A stretch of DNA of 42,841 nt, taken from positions 1 through 42,841 of the forward strand of contig NZ_ANAD01000017.1 of the NCBI RefSeq assembly GCF_000341245.1, in the 5' to 3' direction. Under the pieces are notes generated by a model. The model was not told the origin of the DNA. It made no database searches and saw nothing but the letters and a program-made list of their open reading frames with translations. The first letter of the stretch is position 1. The number at the start of each line of letters is the position of its first letter. A program made the position numbers and the translations under genes. Below, one piece after another: positions 32,430-40,664 of this stretch. This stretch comes from Nocardiopsis halophila DSM 44494 (GTDB lineage Bacteria; Actinomycetota; Actinomycetes; Streptosporangiales; Streptosporangiaceae).

Positions 32430-32535
32430 GTCGGCCTCCGTATCGGTGAAGTCGGTCGGTGGGGCGGGCCGGGCATCGGCTCGCGGCACCGGGGCCCGGT
32501 GACTACTTTCAGTTAAAACTCATTCCTTTTAGTCA

Positions 32536-32552
32536 CACACCCTGGGGGGTAT
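32536..32552. promoter_or_regulatory. Probable CstR/CsoR-type operator before the CstB-like gene
   Basis: On the minus strand ATACCCCCCAGGGTGTG resembles the CsoR/CstR half-site arrangement ATACCCC-N-GGGGTAT. It lies about 110 bp upstream of the CstB-like start, between it and the CstR-like gene. Confidence 0.55.
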
Positions 32553-32601
32553 GGACCGGGCAAAAAGAGACGGCGCGCGAACGCGCCGCGCCCGCCGCCC
32601 G

Positions 32602-32979
<378 letters not shown>

Positions 32980-33273
32980 TCAGCGGGGGCTGGCCGACAA
33001 CGCGAGGCCCACCTCGTAGGCGCGGATGACGGTCTGCACCCGGTCCCGCAGCCCCAGCTTGCGCAGGATCCGGCCCACATAGGTCTTCACCGTCGCCTCG
33101 GACAGCACGAAGTGCTCGGCGATCTCGCCGTTGGTCATGCGGTCGGCGATCGCCGCCATGACCTCGACCTCCAGCGGGGTCAGTTCCCCGAGCCCCGGGG
33201 CCGACCGCGCCGTCGGCGGAAGCGGTGGTGGTGTCGGCGGTGTCAGAGGAGTCGACGCGAAAATGGGTCCGCC
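32980..33273 (-). pseudogene. Remnant of a NarL-family response regulator (HTH only)
   Basis: Residues read from about 33192 to 32980 form a full LuxR/NarL-type DNA-binding domain: LGELTPLEVEVMAAIADRMTNGEIAEHF, then TVKTYVGRILRKLGLRDRVQTVIRAYEVGL. A normal member has a 120-residue receiver domain in front. Here the frame instead continues into a Pro/Thr-rich stretch (STPLTPPTPPPLPPTA) and then non-protein-like sequence up to 33489, which contains the 35-bp repeat at 33328. No receiver is found in any frame upstream. It is most likely the 3' end of a broken gene, though a small stand-alone HTH protein cannot be excluded. Confidence 0.68.
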
Positions 33274-33327
33274 GACCCTCGCCCCTGGGACCCGCCCCGC
33301 CCATGCCTGTGACACGATCCAACCGGA

Positions 33328-33362
33328 CGAGCAGGGCCCGGGGCATCCGACCGTGGTCGACA
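33328..33362 (+). repeat. 35-bp direct repeat, copy 1 (second secreted-protein locus)
   Basis: Begins CGAGCAGGGCCCGGGGCATC and ends CCGTGGTCGACA; it contains the dyad CGACC-GT-GGTCG. It matches 34128-34162 in 34 of 35 positions, exactly 800 bp apart. Confidence 0.93.
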
Positions 33363-33605
33363 CTTCGACGCGGGCCGGACGGACACGGGCGGGGCTCCTC
33401 TTCGACCGGGGAGCCCCGCCTCTCAGTGGTGGTGCGTACCGACGGTGCCGCTGCGGGATTCCCACGGCCCGTGCGTCACCTCCGGCCACACGAACGGCCT
33501 AACGGCCGGGATCTCATGGTCCGGGGGAAGGCCGGGAGCGTAGGAACTGCCTGCGAGGCGGTGCGGGGATGGCGCGCAGATCGCGCACGACCGTGGCCCC
33601 GCGGG

Positions 33606-34001
33606 TCAGCAGTTGATGAGGACGACCCGGTCCACGAGGTCATTGATCTTGTGCCACCCGGAACCGACCGTCGTCGGCCGCGGGTACTTCCCGGTGGAGT
33701 AGTGAGTGCCCGTGCAGCCGTTCGGCACGTAGTACCCGTCGGCGTCCTTCATGTGGTCCTTGGAGCTCTCCAGCTGGTAGAGGCGGACCTTGTTGCCGCA
33801 GGCCGTGCCGCTTCCGCCGCAGTTCCAGTCGTCGGCGACGACCAGCCACTTCTCCGACCGGGCGGCGTTCGTGATCTCGCCGCCCGTGAACTGCGCCTCC
33901 ACCTCGCCGGCCGAGGCCGGCGCCGCCATCGCAAGAGAGCCCGCGACTCCCAGGACACCGATCGCCGCCGCAAGCCCGAAGGAACGCCTGATTCGTGCCA
34001 T
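33606..34001 (-). CDS. Small secreted cysteine-containing protein of unknown function
   Basis: A 131-residue precursor. Its signal peptide is MARIRRSFGLAAAIGVLGVAGSLAMAAPASAGE, with cleavage after ASA. The mature part of about 100 residues has four cysteines (NCGG, ACGN, NGCTG and the C-terminal LINC), enough for two disulfides, and a basic/aromatic middle (HYSTGKYPRPTTVGSGWHKI). No family is recognised; the spacing resembles small secreted actinobacterial proteins and inhibitors but no function can be claimed. GGGAG precedes ATG 34001. The upstream region is A+T-rich, with the dyad CCTAG-AAAA-CTAGG (34032-34045). The gene lies between two 35-bp direct repeats. Confidence 0.78.
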   Translation of the reverse strand: MARIRRSFGLAAAIGVLGVAGSLAMAAPASAGEVEAQFTGGEITNAARSEKWLVVADDWNCGGSGTACGNKVRLYQLESSKDHMKDADGYYVPNGCTGTHYSTGKYPRPTTVGSGWHKINDLVDRVVLINC

Positions 34002-34127
34002 GCCATCTCCCTGTTTTCCGGGGCAACAAACCCTAGAAAACTAGGAATTTCAGACCTTAGGGAGCAATATATTTCAACTATGCTCAAAATAGGACGGTCA
34101 CGGCGGAATGACGCGTCTCGCGGCGAC

Positions 34128-34162
34128 CGAGCAGGGGCCGGGGCATCCGACCGTGGTCGACA
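34128..34162 (+). repeat. 35-bp direct repeat, copy 2 (second secreted-protein locus)
   Basis: Begins CGAGCAGGGGCCGGGGCATC; one change (G for C) from the copy at 33328-33362. It lies 66 bp before the end of the hydrolase gene at 34228. Confidence 0.93.
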
Positions 34163-34227
34163 TTCGAGGACCTCGTGTGCGGGACAGTGCCCTCGTGCGG
34201 GCAACGGCCGGGGAGCCGACCTCCTTT

Positions 34228-35202
34228 TCAGGCGGGGGTGCCGAGGCGGTCGTGGAAGAAGTCCACGGTGGTGGTGAAGCACGAGAGCACGTCCTCCTCC
34301 GGCAGGGCCCGCCACTGGTGGTCGCCGCCCGGGACCGTTCGGAGATCGGCTTGGGCCCCGGCCGCGTGGAGGGCTTCGGCGAGGCGGACGGACTGGTGCA
34401 GGGCGACGGTGCGGTCCTCGTCGCCGTGCATCAGCAGGAACGGGGGCGCCCCCGGGGCGACTCTGCCGACGGGGCTGTGGGCCAGGGCGTGCTCCGGGTC
34501 CTCGGCGGGAGGCACACCCAAGAGACGCGCCTCGGAGCTGTCCGGGTCGCGGGGGTCGAAGCGCTCCTTCGGGTGGTCGGTGCCGAAGTTGGTGAGGTCG
34601 GAGGGGGCGTACCAGGCCGCGCACCCCCGGACGGTGACACTCCCGGAAGCGGCACCGGTCTCCGTGCCCGCCGCCGGTGCCGTCGGCCCAGTGGGCGCCG
34701 TTGGCGCTGTCAGGGCCGCCAGGGCGGCGAGGTGGCCCCCGGCCGACTCGCCCCACATCACCGTGCGGCCGGGGTCGACGCCGATCTCGTCGGCGCGCGC
34801 CCCCAGCCAGGCGAGGGCGTCGGAGAGGTCTTCGAGCTGCGCGGGCGCCGTCGCCTCCGCGCTCAACCGGTAGTCCGGGCACGCCACCGCGATCCCCTGC
34901 CGGGCGATCCGGGCGAAGGGGCCGGGCTGCCACGCCCGGAAGCGCGGGCCCAGGTCATCACGCCTGCCGATGCGCCACCCTCCCCCGTGGACGAAGACGA
35001 CCACGGGTACCGGCGCGCCGCGGTCACGCGGCAGCCAGAGGTCCATGGACAGGGGGCGCGACCCCGGGCGCTGGGCGTAGAAGGCACCGCGGAGGAGCTC
35101 CACGCCGGGGTCGGGGAAGGCGGCCGGGGGCAGCGGGAGAGTGCCCGGGTCCTCCGGGGCCGGGAGGCGGGTCGAGTGCGTCGGGGGTGTTGCCGGGCTC
35201 AT
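34228..35202 (-). CDS. Alpha/beta hydrolase (esterase/lipase, BD-FAE-like)
   Basis: A 324-residue hydrolase. The oxyanion motif HGGGW is at 72-76, nucleophile Ser153 in WGESAGGH, the acid in LMHGDEDRTV and the catalytic His in PGGDHQW. CPDYRLSAEATAPAQLEDLSDALAWL is a typical block of the family. A repetitive insert of TAPTAPTGPTAPAAGTETG follows the nucleophile helix and is probably a flexible loop. GGAGG lies 8 bases before ATG 35202. No signal peptide. The substrate is unknown; short-chain esters are likely. Confidence 0.9.
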   Translation of the reverse strand: MSPATPPTHSTRLPAPEDPGTLPLPPAAFPDPGVELLRGAFYAQRPGSRPLSMDLWLPRDRGAPVPVVVFVHGGGWRIGRRDDLGPRFRAWQPGPFARIARQGIAVACPDYRLSAEATAPAQLEDLSDALAWLGARADEIGVDPGRTVMWGESAGGHLAALAALTAPTAPTGPTAPAAGTETGAASGSVTVRGCAAWYAPSDLTNFGTDHPKERFDPRDPDSSEARLLGVPPAEDPEHALAHSPVGRVAPGAPPFLLMHGDEDRTVALHQSVRLAEALHAAGAQADLRTVPGGDHQWRALPEEDVLSCFTTTVDFFHDRLGTPA

Positions 35203-35419
35203 TGATGTGTCCTCCGCTCGGCGGTCGGCGCCTGGCTCAGCGAGCGCCACGTGTTCTCAGTGGTCGGGGGTGTGCAGGACCGGCTTGGGACGAGGTGTCC
35301 GGCGGAGCCGGGACCGGTGGTGCGGGCGAACGCCCTCATGGCTCATCCCTCAATGACCCATCAGAGAGGGCGTCGACCGGTACGCCCGCCGGAGGGGCCT
35401 GGACGAACGGCACGACGGC

Positions 35420-35980
35420 TCAGCTCCCCGTTCGCCACTGATGGCCCGGTAGGAACCCGACGTCGAAGCGCTCTGGCACAACCGCGAACGCATGTGCCTC
35501 GGGAACGACCGGCTCGGTCGGCATGACGAGCTCGTCGGTGGGCTCGCCGAGGTTCTCGAAGAAGCGCTCGAACGTGCCGCCCGGCCCGGCGGCCACGCCC
35601 ACGATGCGGCTGTGGTGGCGTTCGATGCGGTAGGCGTGCGGGCAGTCCTTGGGCACGAATCCGAAGTCGCCCGGAGTGAGCACCTTCTCGTGCTGCCGTC
35701 CCTTCAGGTCCTCTACGAAGAGCCGCACCGCCCCCTCGACGACGTAGAACACCTCGTAGGTCTCGGGATGGGAGTGGGCCGGAATGGTGTCGCCCTTAGG
35801 GCCTTCGACGGTGAAGAAGTTGAAGGTGTTCTCGGTCTGCTCGCCTCCGGCGTAGACGGTGATCAGGTCGGCGAACAGGTGCGCCCGGTCCCCCATGCCT
35901 TTCTCGATGAAGTACGGGACACCGGGGTCGGGCGGGATGTGGGAGCGGGAACGGTACGGGGTGGCGAATTCGATGGTCAC
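35420..35980 (-). CDS. Quercetin 2,3-dioxygenase-like cupin
   Basis: A 186-residue cupin resembling bacterial quercetin dioxygenases (QdoI/QueD type). These cut the central ring of flavonols and release CO with a metal held by His/His/Glu/His. Here the motif is AHSHPETYEVFYVVEGAVRLFVE, giving His69, His71 and Glu76, with the fourth ligand His115 in PKDCPHAYRIE. It begins TIEFATPYRSRSHIPPDPGVPYFI. GTG 35980 has GGAGG five bases upstream. It diverges from an AraC-family gene and may be induced by it in the presence of a plant-type aromatic compound (inference). Confidence 0.85.
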   Translation of the reverse strand: MTIEFATPYRSRSHIPPDPGVPYFIEKGMGDRAHLFADLITVYAGGEQTENTFNFFTVEGPKGDTIPAHSHPETYEVFYVVEGAVRLFVEDLKGRQHEKVLTPGDFGFVPKDCPHAYRIERHHSRIVGVAAGPGGTFERFFENLGEPTDELVMPTEPVVPEAHAFAVVPERFDVGFLPGHQWRTGS

Positions 35981-36233
35981 ACGGCCCTCCAAGGGGACAG
36001 GGCTTCAGGGGCAGGGATCGTGCGGCGGGCAGGCCATGACGGGCTGGGAGCCGCGTCCCGCCTCGGGCGGCCACGACGTCGCCGACAGGCCTGCGCGGGC
36101 TTGCTCGTACGCGGTGGAACGGGGTGCCTTCCGACCGTCGCCTTTCGGACAGGAGACGAGGGAGCGGTGGCCCCGGACTCCCCCAACGCTAAGGAGGCAT
36201 GGCGGGCGGAGGCCCCTAAACTCAGGTCACAGA

Positions 36234-37214
36234 ATGAAGAGAAACGGACAGGATTCGCCGCGCGGGGCTCACGCGGTGATCCCGCCGGTCCCCTACCGCC
36301 CGGCACCGGGGGTGCCTCCCGGGGTGGAGGTGGTCGGTCTCCCCCACATGGCGGAGCGCGCCGGAGGCGACGGTGCAGCCGGTCTGCACCGGCCTCGCCG
36401 ACCGGCTTTCCATGAGCTCCTGGTGGTCCGGTCGGGGCGCCTGCACTGCTCGGTGGACTTCCGCGACTGCGACGCGGGGCCCGGCACCTGGCTGTGGGTG
36501 CGCCCCGGCCAGGTGGTGCGGTTCCACGCGCCCACGGAGCAGGCGCAGGGGACGGTGGTGCTGTTCCCGACGGGGTTCGTGAACACCCGGGGCGCCGTGG
36601 CCGCCGGGAACCGGAACCCGGTCTGCCGCCCGGTCACCCCCGCCGGCACCGACCGTTCGCAGCTGGAGTGCCTGCTGGAGGCGCTGGAGCAGGAGTACCG
36701 GCGCCTGGGCGACCTCCCGCTCGACGACCACATCGAGGTCATGCGCCACCTGACGTCGGCGCTGATGGTCCGCTTGGCGCACCTGGAGGAGGAGACTCAG
36801 CACTCGCCCACAGCCCGGAGCGAGGCCTTCCTCCGGTTCCGCGATGCGGTCGAGGAGGGGTTCGCGCACACGCACCGGGTCGAGGACTACGCGCGCCGAC
36901 TGGGCTACAGCCTGCGCACGTTGACGAGGGCGACGCGGGAGGCCGCCGGGGTGGGCGCGAAGCGGTTCCTGGACGACCGGGTACTGCTGGAGGCCAAGCG
37001 CATGCTGGTGCACACCACCGCGCCGTCCGCCGAGATCGGTGCGCTCCTGGGGTTCCCCGAGGCCACCGCCTTCAGCGCGTTCTTCCGCCGGCGCACCGGC
37101 CTGTCCCCGAGCGCCTTCCGCCGCGAGACGACGGGGGCGGAGGAAGGGACGTCCGGGGCACCGCGGCCCCGGGGGACGACCGGTCCGGCGTGCGGGGCGG
37201 ACGGCGTCGCCTGA
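36234..37214 (+). CDS. AraC-family transcriptional activator
   Basis: A 326-residue regulator. The N-terminal cupin-like sensor domain covers about residues 30-120 (FHELLVVRSGRLHCSVDFRDCDAGPGTWLWVRPGQVVRFHA). The C-terminal double HTH covers about 200-300 (VEDYARRLGYSLRTLTRATREAAGVGAKRFLDDRVLLEAKRMLVHTTAPSAEIGALLGFPEATAFSAFFRRRTGLSPSAFR). The start is uncertain. ATG 36234 has no strong ribosome binding site but follows a TAAACT box, so the message may be leaderless; GTG 36276 is an alternative. It is divergent from the cupin dioxygenase gene, its likely target. Confidence 0.88.
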   Translation: MKRNGQDSPRGAHAVIPPVPYRPAPGVPPGVEVVGLPHMAERAGGDGAAGLHRPRRPAFHELLVVRSGRLHCSVDFRDCDAGPGTWLWVRPGQVVRFHAPTEQAQGTVVLFPTGFVNTRGAVAAGNRNPVCRPVTPAGTDRSQLECLLEALEQEYRRLGDLPLDDHIEVMRHLTSALMVRLAHLEEETQHSPTARSEAFLRFRDAVEEGFAHTHRVEDYARRLGYSLRTLTRATREAAGVGAKRFLDDRVLLEAKRMLVHTTAPSAEIGALLGFPEATAFSAFFRRRTGLSPSAFRRETTGAEEGTSGAPRPRGTTGPACGADGVA

Positions 37215-37264
37215 CCTCTGCCCCGCTGCTGCGCTGTGCGCGCGCTCGGCTCCGGGACGTCTTC

Positions 37265-37295
37265 TTGACTTCACGTTAACTGGAACTTCTAGGTT
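37265..37295 (+). promoter_or_regulatory. MerR-type promoter before the imine-reductase-like gene
   Basis: TTGACT (37265-37270) and TAGGTT (37290-37295) are separated by 19 bp, the long spacer typical of MerR-activated promoters. A dyad with mismatches, ACTTCACGTTAACTGGAACT (37268-37287), is centred in the spacer on GTTAAC. MerR proteins bind such sites and untwist the DNA to bring the boxes into register. No MerR gene lies in the window. Confidence 0.72.
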
Positions 37296-37409
37296 CGGAT
37301 CCGCAGGGCGGCCGGACGCGCCGCGCCCCCTCCGGCCCTGCCCCGGCGGCAGGGGGCGGACGCGGAAGGGCGTCTTGCCCGACCACTCTGACGCGACCAG
37401 GAGGCCCCC

Positions 37410-38303
37410 ATGGCCACGACGCCCTCCGACGACTCCGCCACCCCGATCACCGTGCTGGGGCTCGGTGCGATGGGCTCGGCCATCGCCCGGACCTTCCTCG
37501 ACCGCGGGCACCCGGTGACGGTCTGGAACCGCACCGCCGCGAAGGCCGTCCCTCTGGCCGAGGCCGGCGCCGCGACGGCCGCCACCGCGGCCGAGGCCGC
37601 CGCGGCCAGTCCGCTCGTGGTGGCCTGCCTCCTCGACCACGAGGCGGCCGAGGAGGTGCTGGCCGACGTGGGCGGGGCGGCTGCGGGAAAGGTGCTGGTG
37701 AACCTCACCAGCGGCTCGCCCGCCCAGGCCCGCGAGGCCGCGCGTTGGGCGGGCGAGCACGGCGCCGAGTACATCGACGGCGGCATCATGGCCGACCCGC
37801 CGGACCTGGGGACACCCCACGCGCACTTCTCCTTCAGCGGCTCCCGGGCGGCGTTCGACGCCCACGAGGCGACGCTGCGCGAGCTGGGCACCGGCACCTA
37901 CTACGGCGCCGACGCCGGCCTGGCCTCGGTGGAGTTCATGGCGCAGGTGGCGACGGCCTACGAGCTGCTGATCGGTTTCCTGCACACCCTTCGGCTGGTC
38001 CAGGCGGAGGGCGCCGACCCCGCCGAGTTCGCCGACCGGGCCGCGGATTCGGTGGCCGACGACTACCCGGCACTGCTGAGGGGCATCGGCAAGGCCGTGC
38101 GCGACGGCGCGTTCCCTCCGGACATGGGACCGCTGTCGGTCCAGGCCGCCCTGATGGACGACCTGATCGACCACCGGCGTTCCCTCGGCGTCGACACGAC
38201 CCGGATGCGGGAGGTCAAGCACCTCATGGACCGGCGGATCGCCGACGGCCACGGAGACGAGGGCTTCTCCGGGCTGTTCCCCCTGCTCGGCGACGATTCA
38301 TGA
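37410..38303 (+). CDS. NAD(P)-dependent imine-reductase-like oxidoreductase
   Basis: A 297-residue protein of the beta-hydroxyacid dehydrogenase/imine reductase group. The Rossmann motif is VLGLGAMGSAIA (about 15-26) with GHPVTVWNRTAAKA following; the Arg after Asn fits NADPH. The central blocks VVACLLDHEA, VNLTSGSPAQAREAARWA and YIDGGIMADPPDLGTPHAHFSFSGSRAAFDAHEATLRELG...YYGADAGLAS are typical of imine reductases. The C-terminal helical half forms the dimer and active site. The natural substrate is unknown. The gene lies 115 bp after a MerR-type promoter, so it is probably induced by a small molecule. Confidence 0.88.
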   Translation: MATTPSDDSATPITVLGLGAMGSAIARTFLDRGHPVTVWNRTAAKAVPLAEAGAATAATAAEAAAASPLVVACLLDHEAAEEVLADVGGAAAGKVLVNLTSGSPAQAREAARWAGEHGAEYIDGGIMADPPDLGTPHAHFSFSGSRAAFDAHEATLRELGTGTYYGADAGLASVEFMAQVATAYELLIGFLHTLRLVQAEGADPAEFADRAADSVADDYPALLRGIGKAVRDGAFPPDMGPLSVQAALMDDLIDHRRSLGVDTTRMREVKHLMDRRIADGHGDEGFSGLFPLLGDDS

Positions 38304-38394
38304 CCACGAGTTAACTACCCCCTTAGACACAAGGACAGACGGACCGAGCGAACTTGGCCCACCCGACGGATTGATAGCAGGACGCACAAAAAAC

Positions 38395-39192
38395 TCACAT
38401 GACCTTCTCGAATCGCTTCCACCCCTTCTCAGGACTCCAGAAGAACACGTCACCCGAGTTCCAGGTACTCATAACCCAGAGGTGGGTGATCTCCTTGGGC
38501 ATCGAAGGAGCCACGGCAGGCAGAGGGCCACTCGGTCTCATCAGAGGGTCGTAAGCTTCGAATGGCGCCACAGTGAAACCCGGAAGAATCAAGAATAAAT
38601 GCCTCTCGTCGGCGCCAGAACGCTGCAACTTACTAAGGTTGTCCGCCTGAGATGGCTGGCGAAGCCAACTTCCTACCCAGCGCGCGAAGGCATCCCCCGT
38701 GTCACCTACCATGCCACCACTTCGCTCTAGCGGAAGTTCAATAGTGATGTAGATACTTCCGGGGTAATCAGTGGCAGATTGATGGGCGTGCACCACACCC
38801 AGTCGTTGCGCTCGATTGATTAGGTGACGGCTATACCCGTGCAGGTCACTCAGATTCTGGGCTCCCAGCCGTTCCAGTTCCACGAGTAACGCAGGGAGAT
38901 CTGCCCAGATCCGCTTGGCGCGCGCAGTCGACGTAAGCGCAACCAACCATCCACCATCCAGATCCTCACGAATCCATCGTCCACCACCGTTCATGATTTT
39001 CCAAAGCGCCAGCGACGCAGAATCCGCGGCAGTCGTCACTTCCACTGCCGCAAATCTATGCCCACCACGGAAGAGGTTGAAGTCGTGAACGGCGTCAGCC
39101 CTACCATCATCGTTATGGGAAACCTCTACACCCGGCAGAGCAACCTGCATACATACTTGCGCCCAAGCCTCTTCATTTCTCATCTTCTGCAT
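38395..39192 (-). CDS. Unknown protein with a possible nuclease-like core, lower GC than neighbours
   Basis: About 265 residues, no family named with confidence. The pattern VHDFNLFRGGHRFAAVEVTTAADS (about 36-58) places Asp37 and Glu51 as in PD-(D/E)XK-like folds (D...EVT), but the usual Lys is absent. Later conserved-looking blocks are WKIMNGGGRWIREDLDGGWLVAL, IYITIELPLERSGGMVGDTGDAFARWVGSWL, GADERHLFLILPG and THLWVMSTWNSGDVFFWSPEKGWKRFEKV. Similar proteins of unknown role occur widely in actinomycetes (from memory, not searched). Composition is plainly less GC-rich than both neighbours, suggesting transfer. ATG 39192 or 39183 could be the start; neither has a clear ribosome binding site. 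Confidence 0.75.
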   Translation of the reverse strand: MQKMRNEEAWAQVCMQVALPGVEVSHNDDGRADAVHDFNLFRGGHRFAAVEVTTAADSASLALWKIMNGGGRWIREDLDGGWLVALTSTARAKRIWADLPALLVELERLGAQNLSDLHGYSRHLINRAQRLGVVHAHQSATDYPGSIYITIELPLERSGGMVGDTGDAFARWVGSWLRQPSQADNLSKLQRSGADERHLFLILPGFTVAPFEAYDPLMRPSGPLPAVAPSMPKEITHLWVMSTWNSGDVFFWSPEKGWKRFEKVM

Positions 39193-39281
39193 GTACTTAC
39201 TATGCCGACTCGGCGCACGTCTCGCACGACACCTGAGACGAGAACCCCGGGTGATGCGGCCCCGCTTTGAACAGGCTGCCC

Positions 39282-39875
39282 TCACTCAGTCGTGGCCTTC
39301 ACCCCGGCGAGGAGGCGGTCGAGCGCGCGCTCTGTCTGCTCCAGGGCGTCCGGGCCCTCCGAGCGGGCCAGCCATAGGGCCGCCTCGTTCATCGCCCCGG
39401 AGAGGAGCCGGGCGAGCGGTTCCACGGGCTGCTCGGGGATGGTGCCGGCCGCCACGAGGTCGGTGAGCGCCTCGGCCAGGTGCCGGGCCGACGAGTCCTC
39501 GTCCATGGCCCGCCATTCGTCCCAGCCGAGCACCGCCGGGGCGTCGGTCAGGACGATGCGGCGCACCGTCGGGTCGCTCCCCGCGGCGAGGAAGGCCCGG
39601 CATCCGGCCCGCAGTCGCTCCCAGGGGTCGTCCTGCCGGTCGGCGGCCTCGGCGACCCGCTCCCCGAGTTCGCGCTGCACGTCGGCGACCACCGCGCGGA
39701 AGAGCCCCGCCTTGCTGGTGAAGTGGTGGTAGGCCGCCCCCTTCGTGACGCCCACCGCCTGGGCGACGTCGGCCAGCACCACGGCCTGGTACCCCTCCTC
39801 GGCGAACCTCCGCCGCCCTTCCGCCAACAGCGCCCCGCGCGTCGCCGCCCGCTGCTCGGCCCGCGTGCCGGCCAT
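39282..39875 (-). CDS. TetR-family repressor of the divergent VOC gene
   Basis: A 197-residue TetR protein. HTH at about residues 8-55: [55 protein letters not shown]. The ligand domain includes [39 protein letters not shown], typical of one large actinobacterial TetR group. ATG 39875 has GGGGAG about ten bases upstream. Two similar dyads lie between this gene and the divergent VOC gene, the usual self-plus-neighbour control. The inducer is unknown. Confidence 0.9.
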   Translation of the reverse strand: MAGTRAEQRAATRGALLAEGRRRFAEEGYQAVVLADVAQAVGVTKGAAYHHFTSKAGLFRAVVADVQRELGERVAEAADRQDDPWERLRAGCRAFLAAGSDPTVRRIVLTDAPAVLGWDEWRAMDEDSSARHLAEALTDLVAAGTIPEQPVEPLARLLSGAMNEAALWLARSEGPDALEQTERALDRLLAGVKATTE

Positions 39876-39894
39876 CTCCGCCCCACTCCCCTCT

Positions 39895-39948
39895 TTCACA
39901 TACCTCGGGTATGCTAGCGTTCCATTTCACATACCCCGGGTATGTGAA
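39895..39948. promoter_or_regulatory. Two matching TetR operators in the TetR/VOC divergent region
   Basis: Site B (39926-39948) is a perfect 23-bp dyad: TTCACATACCC, one C, GGGTATGTGAA. Site A (39895-39917) has the same left arm, one change at the centre and a degraded right arm (ACCTCGGGTATGCTAG). The sites start 31 bp apart. Core consensus: CATACCNCGGGTATG. Confidence 0.87.
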
Positions 39949-39979
39949 CCCAATCTCCACGGACGAGGGGACCGAGCGC

Positions 39980-40414
39980 ATGCAGAGCGAACTCAAAGGC
40001 TTCTACCCGGTGATCGCCAGCCGCGACGTGGCCGAGGCGCGCCGCTTCTACACCCGGCTCTTCGGTTTCGCGGTCACCTTCGAGGCCGACTGGTACGTCA
40101 GCCTCCACCGCCCGGACGCCCCGCACTACGAACTCGCCCTCCTCGACCACGCCCACCCGACCCTGCCCGAGGGGCACCGGGCGCCGGTCCAGGGCGGCCT
40201 GCTGCTCAATTTCGAGGTCGACGACGTCGACGCCGAGCACCGCAGGCTGGTCGGCGAGGAGGGCCTGACCGAACTGCTCCCCCTGCGCACGGAGGAGTTC
40301 GGGCAGCGCCACTTCATCGTCGCCGCGCCGGACGGCGTCATGATCGACGTCATCACCGTCGTCCCCGCGAACGAGGAGTTCGCCGAGCAGTACGCCCCCG
40401 GCCACGCCCCCTGA
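39980..40414 (+). CDS. VOC (glyoxalase/bleomycin-resistance) family protein
   Basis: A 144-residue vicinal-oxygen-chelate protein with two beta-alpha-beta-beta-beta units: [38 protein letters not shown], and the second half [25 protein letters not shown]...[23 protein letters not shown] proteins include glyoxalases, fosfomycin or bleomycin binding proteins and ring-cleaving dioxygenases; which applies cannot be read here. GAGGGG lies 9 bases before ATG 39980. Divergent control by the TetR gene with two operators suggests a response to a reactive or toxic molecule (inference). Confidence 0.9.
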   Translation: MQSELKGFYPVIASRDVAEARRFYTRLFGFAVTFEADWYVSLHRPDAPHYELALLDHAHPTLPEGHRAPVQGGLLLNFEVDDVDAEHRRLVGEEGLTELLPLRTEEFGQRHFIVAAPDGVMIDVITVVPANEEFAEQYAPGHAP

Positions 40415-40604
40415 ACCTGCGCAGCCGCGACGCTCCAGCGAGCACCACGGCCTGTCCCGCGAAGCTCGGCGCCGCCACCAGCCAACAGTCACCAGCCGAC
40501 ATGGGGCGGCTGCCGACGTGCCGGACGCCTTCACTCAGCGGCCGTGCACGCGACCGACGGGAAGCATGGACGGCGTCCGGGGTCGCGGGCGATGGGCCGC
40601 AGTT

Positions 40605-40664
40605 CAGTACAGACCAGTACAGGCCTGCACAGGTCGGAGCAGGTCAATGCTGCTCAGTGCAGAT
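40605..40664. repeat. Six degenerate 10-bp tandem units
   Basis: Units CAGTACAGAC, CAGTACAGGC, CTGCACAGGT, CGGAGCAGGT, CAATGCTGCT and CAGTGCAGAT follow each other without gaps. The first two differ by one base; later ones decay. The last one and a half units overlap the 3' end of the leftward gene at 40654. Ten base pairs is close to one helical turn. Confidence 0.55.

Noticed and set aside
33225-34277. A long rightward frame across the second secreted-protein locus
   Set aside because: It is antisense to a gene with a clear signal peptide and ribosome binding site, and has Arg-rich shadow composition.
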